Position numbers and translations under genes: made by a program
The notes under the pieces: model-generated
What the model saw: the letters and a program-made list of their open reading frames with translations, nothing else
What the model was told of the DNA's origin: nothing
Databases searched by the model: none
DNA from: Arcobacter porcinus
GTDB taxonomy: Bacteria; Campylobacterota; Campylobacteria; Campylobacterales; Arcobacteraceae
Assembly (NCBI RefSeq): GCF_004299785.2
Contig: NZ_CP036246.2
Location: 372,001 to 436,000 of the forward strand
Reading direction: 5' to 3'
DNA length: 64,000 nt
In this document: piece after piece, positions 36,771-46,721 of the stretch
Layout: each line of letters begins with the position of its first letter
Position numbering within the stretch: position 1 is the stretch's first letter

Positions 36771-37979
36771 ATGGAAAAAAAATCACAATATTTATTTACA
36801 AGTGAAGTAGTAAGCCCTGGTCACCCAGATAAGTGTGCAGATATAATTGCAGACTCAATAGTTGATAGGCTAATAATAGAAGATAGTAATAGCAGAGTTG
36901 CTAGTGAAGTTTTTGTTGCTGGAAAACATGTTGTTATTGGTGGAGAAGTTAAATCTAAGGCAAATTTATCACAAAATGATTATGAGAAAATCGTAAAAGA
37001 TGCTTTAGCAAAAATTGGTTACGACGGAAAAGGTGCTTTTTCTAAAGAGCAAGCACTTCATCCTGATGATGTAAAAGTTCAAGTATTATTAAACCAACAA
37101 AGTCCAGATATTAGCCAAGGTGTTGATCAAACAACTGGAGAAATTGGTGCTGGAGATCAAGGAATTATGTTTGGTTTTGCTTCAAATGAAGCAGATGAAT
37201 ATATGCCAGCAGCAATTGTTTATGCTAGAAAATTAAGTGATACAGTTTATAACTATGCACTTAAAAATAAAGATAAATTTGGAGTTGATATTAAGACTCA
37301 AGTTACAATAGATTATGGAACAAAAGAGAATTTTGAAAATGGAATTCCAAAAAGAATTCATACAATAGTTGTATCAGCACCAAGTGTTGAAACTATGAAG
37401 ATAGAAGAAGTTAGAGCTATTATTCAAGATTTAATTGATAATTCAGGTTTACCAGAAAATCTATATGATAAGAAAAATACAATAATACATATAAATCCAA
37501 CAGGAAGATATGTAAATCACTCATCTTTACATGATAGTGGATTAACAGGAAGAAAACTAATAGTTGATAGCTTTGGTGGATATGCACCAATTGGTGGTGG
37601 AGCACAAAGTAGTAAAGATTATACAAAAGTTGATAGAAGTGGATTATATGCAGCAAGATGGATTGCGAAACATATCGTTGCTTCAGGCTTAGCAAAAAAA
37701 GCTATTGTTCAAATATCTTATGCAATAGGAGTTGCAAAACCAACTTCAGTAGCAGTTGATACAATGGGAACATTTACAAAACATAATGATGATGTATTAT
37801 CTGAGTTTGTAATGAATAACTTTTCTTTAACACCAAAATGGATTACAGATAAATTTAAACTTGATAAACCAAGTCTTAATACATTTTTATATGCAGATGT
37901 AGCTGCACGTGGACAAGTTGGTCAGTCTGATTATCCTTGGGAAAAATTAGATGAATTGGATAAATTTAAAAACATTTAG
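36771..37979 (+). CDS. metK: S-adenosylmethionine synthetase
   Basis: The 402-residue enzyme starts MEKKSQYLFTSEVVSPGHPDK and has GAGDQG, the GGGAFSGKD-like GGGAQSSKDYTK segment and a C-terminal IGVAKP. It makes S-adenosylmethionine from methionine and ATP. The frame is open from 36705, but the extra 22 residues come from a duplicated leader and do not resemble MetK, so ATG 36771 is favoured. GGCA-like HGG motif is replaced by S/A in GAQSSKD, a slight oddity in a normally strict motif. Confidence 0.95.
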   Translation: MEKKSQYLFTSEVVSPGHPDKCADIIADSIVDRLIIEDSNSRVASEVFVAGKHVVIGGEVKSKANLSQNDYEKIVKDALAKIGYDGKGAFSKEQALHPDDVKVQVLLNQQSPDISQGVDQTTGEIGAGDQGIMFGFASNEADEYMPAAIVYARKLSDTVYNYALKNKDKFGVDIKTQVTIDYGTKENFENGIPKRIHTIVVSAPSVETMKIEEVRAIIQDLIDNSGLPENLYDKKNTIIHINPTGRYVNHSSLHDSGLTGRKLIVDSFGGYAPIGGGAQSSKDYTKVDRSGLYAARWIAKHIVASGLAKKAIVQISYAIGVAKPTSVAVDTMGTFTKHNDDVLSEFVMNNFSLTPKWITDKFKLDKPSLNTFLYADVAARGQVGQSDYPWEKLDELDKFKNI

Positions 37980-38026
37980 TAATATTTATATATAATAACA
38001 CTTTAGAAAAAGAAGGAGAATAGGTC

Positions 38027-38893
38027 GTGGATTTAAAAAATCTATTTAGTAAAATATCATTTGATAATACAAGTAAAGAGCAAGCTAAAAAAAGTGAAGC
38101 TCCAAGCCACTGGATTAAGTGTACTAGTTGTAGTTCTTTAATGTTCATTAAAGAGATTGAAAATCAAGATAATGTATGTCCAAAATGTGGATATCACTTA
38201 AGAATTGGTGCAAAAAGAAGAATAGAGATATTAGCAGATGAGAATAGCTTTGTAGAGTTTGATACGAATCTAAGACCAAATGACCCTTTAAATTTTGTGG
38301 ATAAACTATCTTATAAAAAGAAAGTAGAAGATGCTCTTGCGAAAACTGGAAGAGTTTCAAGTGTTATTAGTGGTGAATGTACAATAAATAGTATTCCTGT
38401 TCAACTTGTAGTTTTTGATTTTGCTTTTATGGGTGGAAGTTTAGGTTCGGTTGAGGGTGAAAAAATAGTAAGAGCAGTAAATAGAGCTATTGAAAAAAGA
38501 GAAGCAGTTATTATTGTTTCAGCTTCGGGTGGAGCTAGAATGCAAGAATCAACTTTTGCTTTAATGCAAATGGCAAAAACAAGTGCAGCATTAAAAAAAC
38601 TTGATGATGAAAAACTTCCTTATATCTCGATTCTAACAGATCCAACATTTGGTGGAGTTTCTGCATCTTTTGCTCTATTAGGAGATATAATAATGGCTGA
38701 ACCAGGAGCTTTAATTGGATTTGCTGGACAAAGAGTTATTAAGCAAACTATTGGAGCTGATCTACCTGAAAACTTCCAAAGAGCAGAATTCTTATTAGAA
38801 AAAGGTTCTATTGATATGGTTGTAAATAGAAGAGATATGAAAAAGACAATTAGTGATTTACTAAGTATTTTTGGACAAAAGAAAATCAGCTAA
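38027..38893 (+). CDS. accD: Acetyl-CoA carboxylase carboxyltransferase subunit beta
   Basis: The 288-residue protein starts at GTG after AAGGAG. It has a zinc ribbon (C32, C35, C51, C54) and the carboxyltransferase core with SASGGARMQES and GGVSASFA. With AccA it transfers carboxyl groups to acetyl-CoA for fatty acid synthesis. It is followed after one base by a thiamin-phosphate-synthase-like gene. Confidence 0.97.
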   Translation: MDLKNLFSKISFDNTSKEQAKKSEAPSHWIKCTSCSSLMFIKEIENQDNVCPKCGYHLRIGAKRRIEILADENSFVEFDTNLRPNDPLNFVDKLSYKKKVEDALAKTGRVSSVISGECTINSIPVQLVVFDFAFMGGSLGSVEGEKIVRAVNRAIEKREAVIIVSASGGARMQESTFALMQMAKTSAALKKLDDEKLPYISILTDPTFGGVSASFALLGDIIMAEPGALIGFAGQRVIKQTIGADLPENFQRAEFLLEKGSIDMVVNRRDMKKTISDLLSIFGQKKIS

Positions 38894-38894
38894 A

Positions 38895-39500
38895 ATGCTT
38901 TCAATTTTAGAAAAATCTTTGGGCTTTTCGCTCAATGATTTTAACTACTTATATATTCTATGTGACTACGAAACGCTACAAAAAAAAGATATAACTTTAG
39001 AAGATTTTGTTAAAAAAGTAAAAAATAGTAATGCAAAATTACTTCAATATAGAGATAAAATTTCAGATGAAAATATCATTATAAAAAATCTTAAATATCT
39101 AAAAGAAAACCTAAATATTCCTATAATTATAAATGATAAATTAGAGCTAATAGAGTTTGCAGATGGTCTTCATTTAGGTCAAGAAGATATTTATAAAATA
39201 CATCAAGATAAAAAAATAGCTATAAAACTTTTAAGAGCAAAAATTAAAGATAAACTTCTTGGAATATCAACTCATAATGAATTTGAAATACTTGAAGCAA
39301 ACTCTTTAGATATTGATATGATAGGACTTGGAGCATATAAAAATACAAGCACAAAAGATATATCAAATATTTTAGGTGATAAATTATCCTATCTAGCAAA
39401 AATATCAAAACATCCAGTTTGTGCAATTGGTGGAGTAAAAGTTGATGATAAGATAGATAATGCAAGATTTAATTGTGTTGGGAGTGATTTTTTAAATTGA
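38895..39500 (+). CDS. Thiamine-phosphate synthase-like protein (ThiE/TenI fold)
   Basis: The 201-residue protein has LLQYRDK, IIINDKLELIEFADGLHLGQEDI, LLGISTHN, IGLGAYKNTSTK and AIGGV, matching the ThiE/TenI TIM-barrel. It would join HMP-PP and thiazole phosphate, or be a TenI-type aromatase. I chose ATG 38895, since the longer frame begins inside accD. No other thiamin gene is nearby and no TPP riboswitch is seen. It overlaps rlmH by 4 bases. Confidence 0.8.
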   Translation: MLSILEKSLGFSLNDFNYLYILCDYETLQKKDITLEDFVKKVKNSNAKLLQYRDKISDENIIIKNLKYLKENLNIPIIINDKLELIEFADGLHLGQEDIYKIHQDKKIAIKLLRAKIKDKLLGISTHNEFEILEANSLDIDMIGLGAYKNTSTKDISNILGDKLSYLAKISKHPVCAIGGVKVDDKIDNARFNCVGSDFLN

Positions 39501-39952
39501 AAATAAATATCTATATAATTGCAAAAAAATCAAATGATACTTATGATAAATTAATAAATGATTTTATAAAAATGTCTAGCAAATTTGCAAATATATCTAT
39601 ACATTATCTATTTAATAATGAGATATCAAAAGCACAAAATATAAATGAATTCGAGGCTCAGAAAGTATATACAAAAGTATATACACCTTATTTAAAAGGA
39701 TTTAATATAGCTCTTGATGTATTAGGAAAACAAGTTGATACTTTTGCTTTTTCTAAATTATTAGAAGATAAAAATGAAGTTAATTTTTTTATAGGTGGAG
39801 CTTATGGTTTTCAAAGAGAGTTTTTAGACCTTTGTGACCATACAATATCATTAAGTAATCTTACTTTTGCACATAAAATTGCAACTTTAGTATTGGGTGA
39901 ACAAATATTTAGGTCTCTAAGTATTTTAAATAATCATCCGTATCATAAGTAA
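39497..39952 (+). CDS. rlmH: 23S rRNA pseudouridine-1915 N3-methyltransferase
   Basis: The 151-residue SPOUT protein has FFIGGAYGF and ends with SLSNLTFAHKIATLVLGEQIFRS and HPYHK, the RlmH hallmark. It methylates pseudouridine 1915 of 23S rRNA. The TTG start overlaps the stop of the thiE-like gene (TTGA). It is shorter in the middle than it appears in the E. coli version, but complete. Confidence 0.93.
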   Translation: MKINIYIIAKKSNDTYDKLINDFIKMSSKFANISIHYLFNNEISKAQNINEFEAQKVYTKVYTPYLKGFNIALDVLGKQVDTFAFSKLLEDKNEVNFFIGGAYGFQREFLDLCDHTISLSNLTFAHKIATLVLGEQIFRSLSILNNHPYHK

Positions 39953-40011
39953 TTTATAAATATTTAAGTATAATAAATTGACTAAAAAAAACAATAAAAG
40001 GAATAAAGACA

Positions 40012-41019
40012 ATGGGTCTTAAAAATTATATCATTGCTACAATTTTGTTGATGGTTGTTGTATATGCTTTTGTACATAGCCTACAATTAAGTGCTTATAC
40101 TCTTACTCTATTAGGAAACTCATGGACAATGCCAGCTGAACTTTGGATTTTAGTTCCAATGCTTTTCTTAGTTCTTTTAACATATTTACATATGGCTTTT
40201 TATACATTAGTTGAAGGTTTTAAAAGTAGATTTTTAAAACAAGATATCAAAAATATGTTTGATTTAATAAGAACAAAACTAATAGAAGATGATAAAAAAG
40301 TAATATTTAAAACAAAAGAGTTTAAAGAGTTATCAAAAGTTGTATCTAATATAAATTTTGATTTAAAATCTACTATTTCAAACTTTTCAAATGAAGATTT
40401 AAATATTGCTATTAGAACTATAAATGATATAAATGCTGGAGCTTATATAAAAGATTTAAAAAGCAAACAAGGCTCAAAACTTTATGAGAAAAATATAAAA
40501 AATAGAATTAAAAATGATGCTGATTTTGCTGTTGAAGTTGTAAAAAGAGCAGATAAATATTGTTATGATTTACAAAAAACTGCACTTTTAAAAGTTATTG
40601 AAGATAAGAGTTTAACAACAGTTAAAAAAGCTTATACATATGTAAAACTTGATAAAGAGCTAGTTACAGCTATTCTTAAAAAAGATATTGCAACAGATGA
40701 TTTCTCTTTAGGATATGAAGAGGTAATTAGAATTTTAAAAGATTTAAAACTTTCAAAAGAGGATTTTGTAGAGTTTGCAAAACTATATGAAGATAGTGAA
40801 AAACCAGATATTCTGATTTTACTTTTTGAAAAACTTTCAAGTGAAAATGAAGATGCAACAGATGCATATTTATATGTATTAAATAAATTTGAGATGAAAG
40901 ATAAATTAAGAGAGTTTTTAATTGGTTCAGCAGATGATGAATATGTTGCATTTAAAGCACTTTTAGATTTAAAAGATGCTGGAAAATTATATAGTTTGGA
41001 AAGTATAAGTTATAAATAA
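40012..41019 (+). CDS. Membrane-anchored hypothetical protein
   Basis: The 335-residue protein has two N-terminal transmembrane helices (about residues 6-28 and 45-68). A long cytoplasmic helical domain without cysteines follows, rich in K, E and D. No catalytic motif is recognised. AAAGGAAT precedes the ATG. The stop overlaps the dus start by one base, so the genes are coupled. Possibly a lineage-specific cell envelope protein. Confidence 0.72.
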   Translation: MGLKNYIIATILLMVVVYAFVHSLQLSAYTLTLLGNSWTMPAELWILVPMLFLVLLTYLHMAFYTLVEGFKSRFLKQDIKNMFDLIRTKLIEDDKKVIFKTKEFKELSKVVSNINFDLKSTISNFSNEDLNIAIRTINDINAGAYIKDLKSKQGSKLYEKNIKNRIKNDADFAVEVVKRADKYCYDLQKTALLKVIEDKSLTTVKKAYTYVKLDKELVTAILKKDIATDDFSLGYEEVIRILKDLKLSKEDFVEFAKLYEDSEKPDILILLFEKLSSENEDATDAYLYVLNKFEMKDKLREFLIGSADDEYVAFKALLDLKDAGKLYSLESISYK

Positions 41020-41951
41020 TGCAAAAAAAACTTGATTTTTCAAAGCCACTAGTGGTTTTAGCACCACTTGCTGGATATACAGATTTACCTTTTAGAAGTG
41101 TAGTAAAAAAATTTGGAGCAGATTTAACAATATCTGAGATGATAAGCTCAAATGCACTTGTATATAAAAGTGCAAGAACATTAAAAATGGTTGAGAAATC
41201 TCCAAGTGAAGATCCATATTTTGTACAAATTGCTGGAAATAGTGTTGATTTAGTAAGAGCTGCCGTTGAGATATTAAATGATGTTGAAGGAATTGATGGA
41301 ATTGATTTAAACTGTGGTTGTCCAGCACCAAAAGTTTTTAATCATGGTTCAGGTTCAAATCTTTTAGGGGATTTAAATAAGCTTGAAGAGATATTAAGTA
41401 CAGTAAAAAAATACTCTAAAAAACAATACACAAGTGCAAAGGTAAGACTTGGTGTAAATGATAAAATTCCAGTGGAAATTGGAAAAGCAGTTGAAGCTTG
41501 TGGAGTTGATTTTGTATCTGTTCATGGACGAACAAGAGCAGGAAAATACAAAGCTCCAGTTGATTATGATGCAATAAAACAGATGAAAGATGCTATTTCT
41601 ATACCAGTTATTGCAAATGGAGATATAAAAGATTATAAAAAAGCAAAAGAGGTTTTAGAGTATACAAAAGCTGATGGTGTGATGATAGGTCGAGGAGCCA
41701 TTGGAAAACCTTGGGTATTTTATCAATTAAAACATCAACTTGAAGATATTGATAATAATATTAAAAAAGAGATTATTTTAGAACATTATGACAAGATGTT
41801 AGAGTTTCATGGACCTTATGGAGCAATAATTTTTAGAAAGCTTCTGCATGCATATTCAAAGGGCTATACAGGAGCAAATGAGTTTAGAGATTTAGTAAAT
41901 CAAGTAAGTGATGTAGATATTATGAGGGATTTAATAGATAACTTTTTTTAA
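41019..41951 (+). CDS. tRNA-dihydrouridine synthase (DusB-like)
   Basis: The 310-residue flavoenzyme has the core LAPLAGYTDLPFR, EMISSNAL, GIDLNCGCPAPKV, SAKVRLG, VHGRTRAGKY, ANGDIKD and GVMIGRGAIGKPW. It reduces uridines in tRNA to dihydrouridine using NADPH and FMN. It overlaps the membrane protein gene by one base. Residue C in NCGCP is the catalytic cysteine. Confidence 0.93.
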   Translation: MQKKLDFSKPLVVLAPLAGYTDLPFRSVVKKFGADLTISEMISSNALVYKSARTLKMVEKSPSEDPYFVQIAGNSVDLVRAAVEILNDVEGIDGIDLNCGCPAPKVFNHGSGSNLLGDLNKLEEILSTVKKYSKKQYTSAKVRLGVNDKIPVEIGKAVEACGVDFVSVHGRTRAGKYKAPVDYDAIKQMKDAISIPVIANGDIKDYKKAKEVLEYTKADGVMIGRGAIGKPWVFYQLKHQLEDIDNNIKKEIILEHYDKMLEFHGPYGAIIFRKLLHAYSKGYTGANEFRDLVNQVSDVDIMRDLIDNFF

Positions 41952-42021
41952 TTTTAATATTAGTAAAAAGATTTTTAGATAAAATATCCAAATTTTATAA
42001 AAAATATAAAAGGAAATTTTT

Positions 42022-42843
42022 TTGACACAAAAATATTTTGAATTGGAAATAAAACCAAAGAAAGATTATGATGTTTTTTTAGATTTAATAGAATCAATTG
42101 TTGCTGATGCAATAGAAGAGAGTGAAAATAAATCAATAATAATTAGAAGTGAAGAGAGTTTAGAAGATATCAAAAGTGCTGTTGTTAAATTTAGTGAAGC
42201 ATTAGATATTGAGTGTGAAATATCTTATTTCAAAAAAGATAGTATAGATTGGATAAAAAACTATCAAGATTCAATAAAACCTGTTATTGTAGGTAGTTTT
42301 TATATAAGACCATCTTGGGAAAAAAGTATTGATGATAAAATAAATATCTTAATTGACCCAGCTTTAGCTTTTGGTTCAGGGCATCATGAAACAACATCTT
42401 CTTGTATTGAAGCTATTGATAAATATGTAAAAAAAGATGATGAGCTTTTAGATGTTGGTACAGGAAGTGGGATTTTAGCAATAGCATCTGCAAAAAAAGG
42501 TGCAAAAGTAGATATTTGTGATACAGATGAGATCTGTATAGATAGCTCTATCTCAAATTTTAAAATAAATAATGAAACTATAAACAACTCTTGGGTTGGT
42601 TCAGTAAATAGTGCAAAGTCAAAATATGATGTAGTAATTGCAAATATTATTGCAGATATATTAGTTATGATTTCAAATGATTTAAAAAATAGTATAAAAG
42701 ATGATGGAATACTTATTCTATCTGGAATTTTAGATAAATATGAAAATAGAGTAAAACAATCTTTTAATGATTTAGAATTAAAAGAGAGAATACAAAAAAA
42801 TGAGTGGTTAACACTTGTATTTAAAAAAACTAAGGAGATATAG
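42022..42843 (+). CDS. prmA: Ribosomal protein L11 methyltransferase
   Basis: The 273-residue protein starts at TTG after AAGGAA. It has LIDPALAFGSGHHETTSS, then the SAM-binding LLDVGTGSGILAIASAKKGA and VIANIIADIL. It methylates L11 in the cytoplasm. The stop is 4 bases before the ftsH start. The N-terminal domain is smaller than in E. coli PrmA. Confidence 0.92.
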   Translation: MTQKYFELEIKPKKDYDVFLDLIESIVADAIEESENKSIIIRSEESLEDIKSAVVKFSEALDIECEISYFKKDSIDWIKNYQDSIKPVIVGSFYIRPSWEKSIDDKINILIDPALAFGSGHHETTSSCIEAIDKYVKKDDELLDVGTGSGILAIASAKKGAKVDICDTDEICIDSSISNFKINNETINNSWVGSVNSAKSKYDVVIANIIADILVMISNDLKNSIKDDGILILSGILDKYENRVKQSFNDLELKERIQKNEWLTLVFKKTKEI

Positions 42844-42847
42844 ATTT

Positions 42848-44872
42848 ATGAATAAACAACAAAACAATAATTCAAATAATCAAAACAATCAAAATAACAA
42901 TAACAACAATAATTTTTTTAATAATAATCCACTTTTGATATTTGTAATTTTTTCATTGCTTACAATATTTGCATTTAAAGCAATTTTCCCTGATAACAAT
43001 GAAACTGGAACAAATTCACAAATTCAAGCATTTGGAAGTAGCACAAATAAAACTGTTCCATATTCTGAACTTAAAAAGCTGATTCCAAGTGGAAAAATTG
43101 AGTATGTTGGAATTGGTAATACTATTATTAAAGCAATTAGCAAACATGATGGTATGCAAAGAGTTACATATAATGCAAGAAGAGTTGTTCCTGATGAAAC
43201 TTTAATAAAAGAGTTAGAATCTAATGGTATAGCTTATGGTGGAATAAATGAAGAGAATGTTTTATCTGATATTCTTTTTGGATGGGTTCTTCCAATATTT
43301 TTATTTTTTGCTATTTGGATGTTTTTGGTTAAAAGAATGCAAAAATCTATGGGTGGTGGATCAGGAGGAATTCTTGGAATTGGTTCATCTAAGAAAATGA
43401 TTAATTCTGAAAAACCAAATGTAAAATTTGATGATATGGCTGGAAATAAAGAAGCAAAAGAGGAAGTAAGAGAAGTTGTTGATTTCCTTAGAGATCCAGA
43501 TAGATATGTAAGACTTGGAGCACAGATTCCAAAAGGTGTATTACTTGTAGGTCCTCCAGGTACAGGTAAAACTCTTTTAGCAAAAGCAGTTGCTGGTGAA
43601 GCTGATGTTCAATTTTTATCAGTTTCAGGTTCTGCTTTTATTGAGATGTTTGTTGGAGTTGGTGCAAGTAGAGTTAGAGATCTGTTTGAACAAGCAAAAA
43701 AAGTAGCTCCTGCTATTATTTTTATCGATGAGATTGATGCTATTGGTAAAAGTAGAGCAAGTGGTGGTCCAATGGGTGGAAATGATGAAAGAGAACAGAC
43801 TTTAAATCAACTTTTGGCTGAAATGGATGGATTTTCAACAGAAACTGCACCTGTAATTGTACTTGCTGCTACAAATAGACCAGAAGTTTTAGATCCAGCT
43901 CTTTTAAGACCAGGAAGATTTGACAGACAAGTTTTAGTTGATAAACCTGATTATGAAGGAAGAATCGAGATTTTAAATGTACATATTAAAGGTGTTAAAA
44001 TTGCTAAAGATGTAGATTTAAAAGAAGTTGCAAAGATGACAGCAGGACTTGCTGGGGCTGATTTAGCAAATATTATAAATGAAGCTGCTTTACTTGCAGG
44101 AAGAGTTAATAAAAACTATGTAGAAGCAAGTGACTTTAAAGAAGCAGTTGAAAGACAAATCGCTGGACTTGAGAAAAAATCAAGAAGAATATCTCCAAAA
44201 GAGAGAAAAATCGTTGCATATCATGAAAGTGGTCATGCTTTAATGGCTGAAATTACAAAAGGTGCAAAAAGAGTAAATAAAGTTTCAATTGTTCCAAGAG
44301 GACTAGCAGCTTTAGGTTATACTTTAAATACACCAGAAGAGAATAAATATTTAATGCAAAAACATGAACTTATAGCTGAAGTTGATGTTTTACTTGGTGG
44401 AAGAGCAGCTGAAGAGGTATTTATTGGTGAAATAAGTACAGGTGCTGGAAATGATTTAGAAAGAGCAACAAATATTATTAAATCTATGGCAACAATATAT
44501 GGAATGAGTGATATTGCTGGATTAATGGTACTTGAAAGAAGAACAAATCAATTTTTAGGTGGACAAACTCAAAAAGATTTCTCAGATTCAATGGCAAAAG
44601 AGCTTGATGATCATGTTAAAGATACTTTAAACGAAAGATATAAAGTAGTTCTTCAATCTTTAAGAGATAATAGTGAATCAATTGAACAAATGACAGCTGA
44701 GCTACTTGATATTGAAGTAATATCAGGTGAAAGAGTAAGAGAAATCATAAAAGAAAATGGTGGAACTGTTTTTGAAGATGAAGATTTACATAGTGAAGCT
44801 ATAAAAGAAAAAGAGAATGAAAAAAGTAGTTCTGAAAATAAAGAAGATAGTAAATCACAAGATAAAGAGTAA
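42848..44872 (+). CDS. ftsH: ATP-dependent zinc metalloprotease FtsH
   Basis: The 674-residue inner membrane protease has two transmembrane helices (about 30-47 and 138-158), an AAA domain with Walker A from G235 (GPPGTGKT), DEIDAIG, and the zinc site HESGH at 459-463. It degrades unassembled membrane proteins. The first 28 residues are almost only N and Q, an unusual low-complexity cap. The frame is open from 42815, but ATG 42848 follows AAGGAG and gives a normal protein. A terminator follows. Confidence 0.97.
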   Translation: MNKQQNNNSNNQNNQNNNNNNNFFNNNPLLIFVIFSLLTIFAFKAIFPDNNETGTNSQIQAFGSSTNKTVPYSELKKLIPSGKIEYVGIGNTIIKAISKHDGMQRVTYNARRVVPDETLIKELESNGIAYGGINEENVLSDILFGWVLPIFLFFAIWMFLVKRMQKSMGGGSGGILGIGSSKKMINSEKPNVKFDDMAGNKEAKEEVREVVDFLRDPDRYVRLGAQIPKGVLLVGPPGTGKTLLAKAVAGEADVQFLSVSGSAFIEMFVGVGASRVRDLFEQAKKVAPAIIFIDEIDAIGKSRASGGPMGGNDEREQTLNQLLAEMDGFSTETAPVIVLAATNRPEVLDPALLRPGRFDRQVLVDKPDYEGRIEILNVHIKGVKIAKDVDLKEVAKMTAGLAGADLANIINEAALLAGRVNKNYVEASDFKEAVERQIAGLEKKSRRISPKERKIVAYHESGHALMAEITKGAKRVNKVSIVPRGLAALGYTLNTPEENKYLMQKHELIAEVDVLLGGRAAEEVFIGEISTGAGNDLERATNIIKSMATIYGMSDIAGLMVLERRTNQFLGGQTQKDFSDSMAKELDDHVKDTLNERYKVVLQSLRDNSESIEQMTAELLDIEVISGERVREIIKENGGTVFEDEDLHSEAIKEKENEKSSSENKEDSKSQDKE

Positions 44873-44878
44873 AAAAAT

Positions 44879-44906
44879 AGGTTTTAGAATAAAAATTCTA
44901 AAACCT
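44879..44906 (+). terminator. Terminator after ftsH
   Basis: Arms of 11 bases (44879-44889 and 44896-44906) pair perfectly around 6 bases, a few bases after the ftsH stop. The T-tract is weak. Confidence 0.6.
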
Positions 44907-44926
44907 CTAAATAATAAAAATTATCC

Positions 44927-44955
44927 TTGACAAAAAAGATAAAAATAAATATACT
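44927..44955 (+). promoter_or_regulatory. Strong sigma-70 promoter upstream of the leuA leader
   Basis: TTGACA (44927-44932) and TATACT (44950-44955) are separated by exactly 17 bases, about 30 bases before the leader peptide ATG. This is one of two near-consensus promoters seen in the window. Confidence 0.85.
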
Positions 44956-44984
44956 TTCGGACTTATATAAAAAAGGAGAGTAAT

Positions 44985-45059
44985 ATGAAAATATTTAATA
45001 TTTCACAAAACAATTTCATTCAAAGTGCTAACTCTCTACTCCTCTTAAAACTTCTCTAA
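44985..45059 (+). CDS. Leucine-rich leader peptide of leuA (attenuator)
   Basis: After AGGAG, an ATG opens a 24-codon frame, MKIFNISQNNFIQSANS then LLLLKLL. Six of the last seven codons are leucine: CTA, CTC, CTC, TTA, CTT and CTC, with one AAA between. CTC looks rare elsewhere in this AT-rich window, so ribosomes should pause when charged tRNA-Leu is low. The peptide ends 92 bases before leuA. Such leaders regulate leu operons by attenuation elsewhere. I do not see a clean terminator hairpin in the gap, only AT-rich stems. Confidence 0.8.
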   Translation: MKIFNISQNNFIQSANSLLLLKLL

Positions 45060-45151
45060 AATATAATTTTAATTATTTCGTTTCAGCTTTAGTTTTTCTT
45101 TTTTTATAGAAAAAAAGATATAATCAATTGTTAATTTAAAAGGTAAATATT

Positions 45152-46705
45152 ATGGATAAAAATAAAATTATTGTATTTGATACAACTTTAAGAGATGGTG
45201 AGCAAAGTCCTGGATGCTCTATGAATACTGATGAGAAGATAAAAGTAGCATTACAGTTAGAGAAATTAGGTGTTGATGTTATTGAAGCTGGATTTGCAGC
45301 TGCAAGTCCAGGTGATTTTGATGCAGTTAGTCAAATTGCAAAAATTATAAAAAACTCAACAATCTGTTCATTAAGTAGAGCAATAGATAATGATATAAAA
45401 CAAGCAGGATTAGCTGTTTCTCATGCTTCAAAACATAGAATTCATACTTTTATTGCAACGAGTCCAATTCATATGCAATATAAATTAAAAATGACTCCAG
45501 ATGAAGTTATTAAAAGAGCTGTTAAAGCTGTACAATATGCTAAAACTTTTGTAGATGATGTTGAATTTTCTTGTGAAGATGCAGGAAGAAGTGAAATACC
45601 ATTTTTAAAAGAGGTTATTGATGCGGTTATTGATGCAGGTGCAAAAACAATAAATTTACCAGATACAGTAGGATATAGATTACCAACAGAATTATCTTCA
45701 ATGATAAAAGAGTTAAGTGCTTATACAGGAGATAGAGCAATAATCTCTGTACATAATCATAATGATTTAGGATTAGCAACAGCAAATACTTTAGCTTCAG
45801 TATTAAATGGAGCTAGACAAATTGAAGTTACAATAAATGGATTAGGTGAAAGAGCTGGAAACTCTGCTTTAGAAGAAGCTGTTATGGCAATAAAAGTTAG
45901 AAAAGATATTTTTGGTGATTTATATACAAATATTAATACTCCTGAATTATATGCTACTTCAAGATTAGTTGCAACAATTACAGGTGTTGAACCACAACAA
46001 AACAAAGCAATTGTTGGTAAAAATGCTTTTGCTCACGAAAGTGGAATACACCAAGATGGTGTTTTAAAACATCAAGAAACATATGAAATTATGAGACCTG
46101 AAGATGTTGGTGTTATTAAAGATAGCACTTTGATTTTAGGGAAACATAGTGGAAGAGCTGCATTTAAAGATAAAATTGCACAATTAGGTTTTGATAATGT
46201 AAGTGAAGAAGAGTTAAATAATGCATTTGAAAGATTTAAAATTTTAGCTGATAAGAAAAAAGATATAACAGATGATGATGTAAGAATGTTAATAACTGAT
46301 GAAGCTTTAAATCATGATAAAATTTTTGATTTAGTTGGATTACAAATTAGTGATTGTTCAAATGGTTTACCAATGGCAGCTGTAACAATTAAACACAATA
46401 ATGAGATTTTAAAAGATGCAGCTTTAGGTGATGGAACTATGGATGCTATATTTAAAACAATTGATAGATTAACAGGTTACTCAGGACAATTAAAAGATTA
46501 TAAAGTTGTATCTGTTAGTGAAGGAAAAGACTCTTTAGCAAAAGTAACAACAAGAGTTAGTTTTGAAGAAAATAGCCAAACATTTGTTGGACATGGATTA
46601 AGTATTGATACAATGTTAGCAACTGCAAAAGCATATTTGGGAGCATTAAACTCATATTTATCACAAAAAGATAGACTTACAAAAAATTGTGGTCATCAAA
46701 TATAG
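45152..46705 (+). CDS. leuA: 2-isopropylmalate synthase
   Basis: The 517-residue enzyme has [37 protein letters not shown], and a C-terminal leucine-binding regulatory domain of about 120 residues. It joins acetyl-CoA and 2-ketoisovalerate, the first step of leucine synthesis. The leader peptide upstream and feedback by leucine give two control layers. AAAAGG lies before the ATG. TATAAT at 45119-45124 could be a second promoter that bypasses attenuation. Confidence 0.96.
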   Translation: MDKNKIIVFDTTLRDGEQSPGCSMNTDEKIKVALQLEKLGVDVIEAGFAAASPGDFDAVSQIAKIIKNSTICSLSRAIDNDIKQAGLAVSHASKHRIHTFIATSPIHMQYKLKMTPDEVIKRAVKAVQYAKTFVDDVEFSCEDAGRSEIPFLKEVIDAVIDAGAKTINLPDTVGYRLPTELSSMIKELSAYTGDRAIISVHNHNDLGLATANTLASVLNGARQIEVTINGLGERAGNSALEEAVMAIKVRKDIFGDLYTNINTPELYATSRLVATITGVEPQQNKAIVGKNAFAHESGIHQDGVLKHQETYEIMRPEDVGVIKDSTLILGKHSGRAAFKDKIAQLGFDNVSEEELNNAFERFKILADKKKDITDDDVRMLITDEALNHDKIFDLVGLQISDCSNGLPMAAVTIKHNNEILKDAALGDGTMDAIFKTIDRLTGYSGQLKDYKVVSVSEGKDSLAKVTTRVSFEENSQTFVGHGLSIDTMLATAKAYLGALNSYLSQKDRLTKNCGHQI

Positions 46706-46721
46706 ATATTTGTGATATAAA

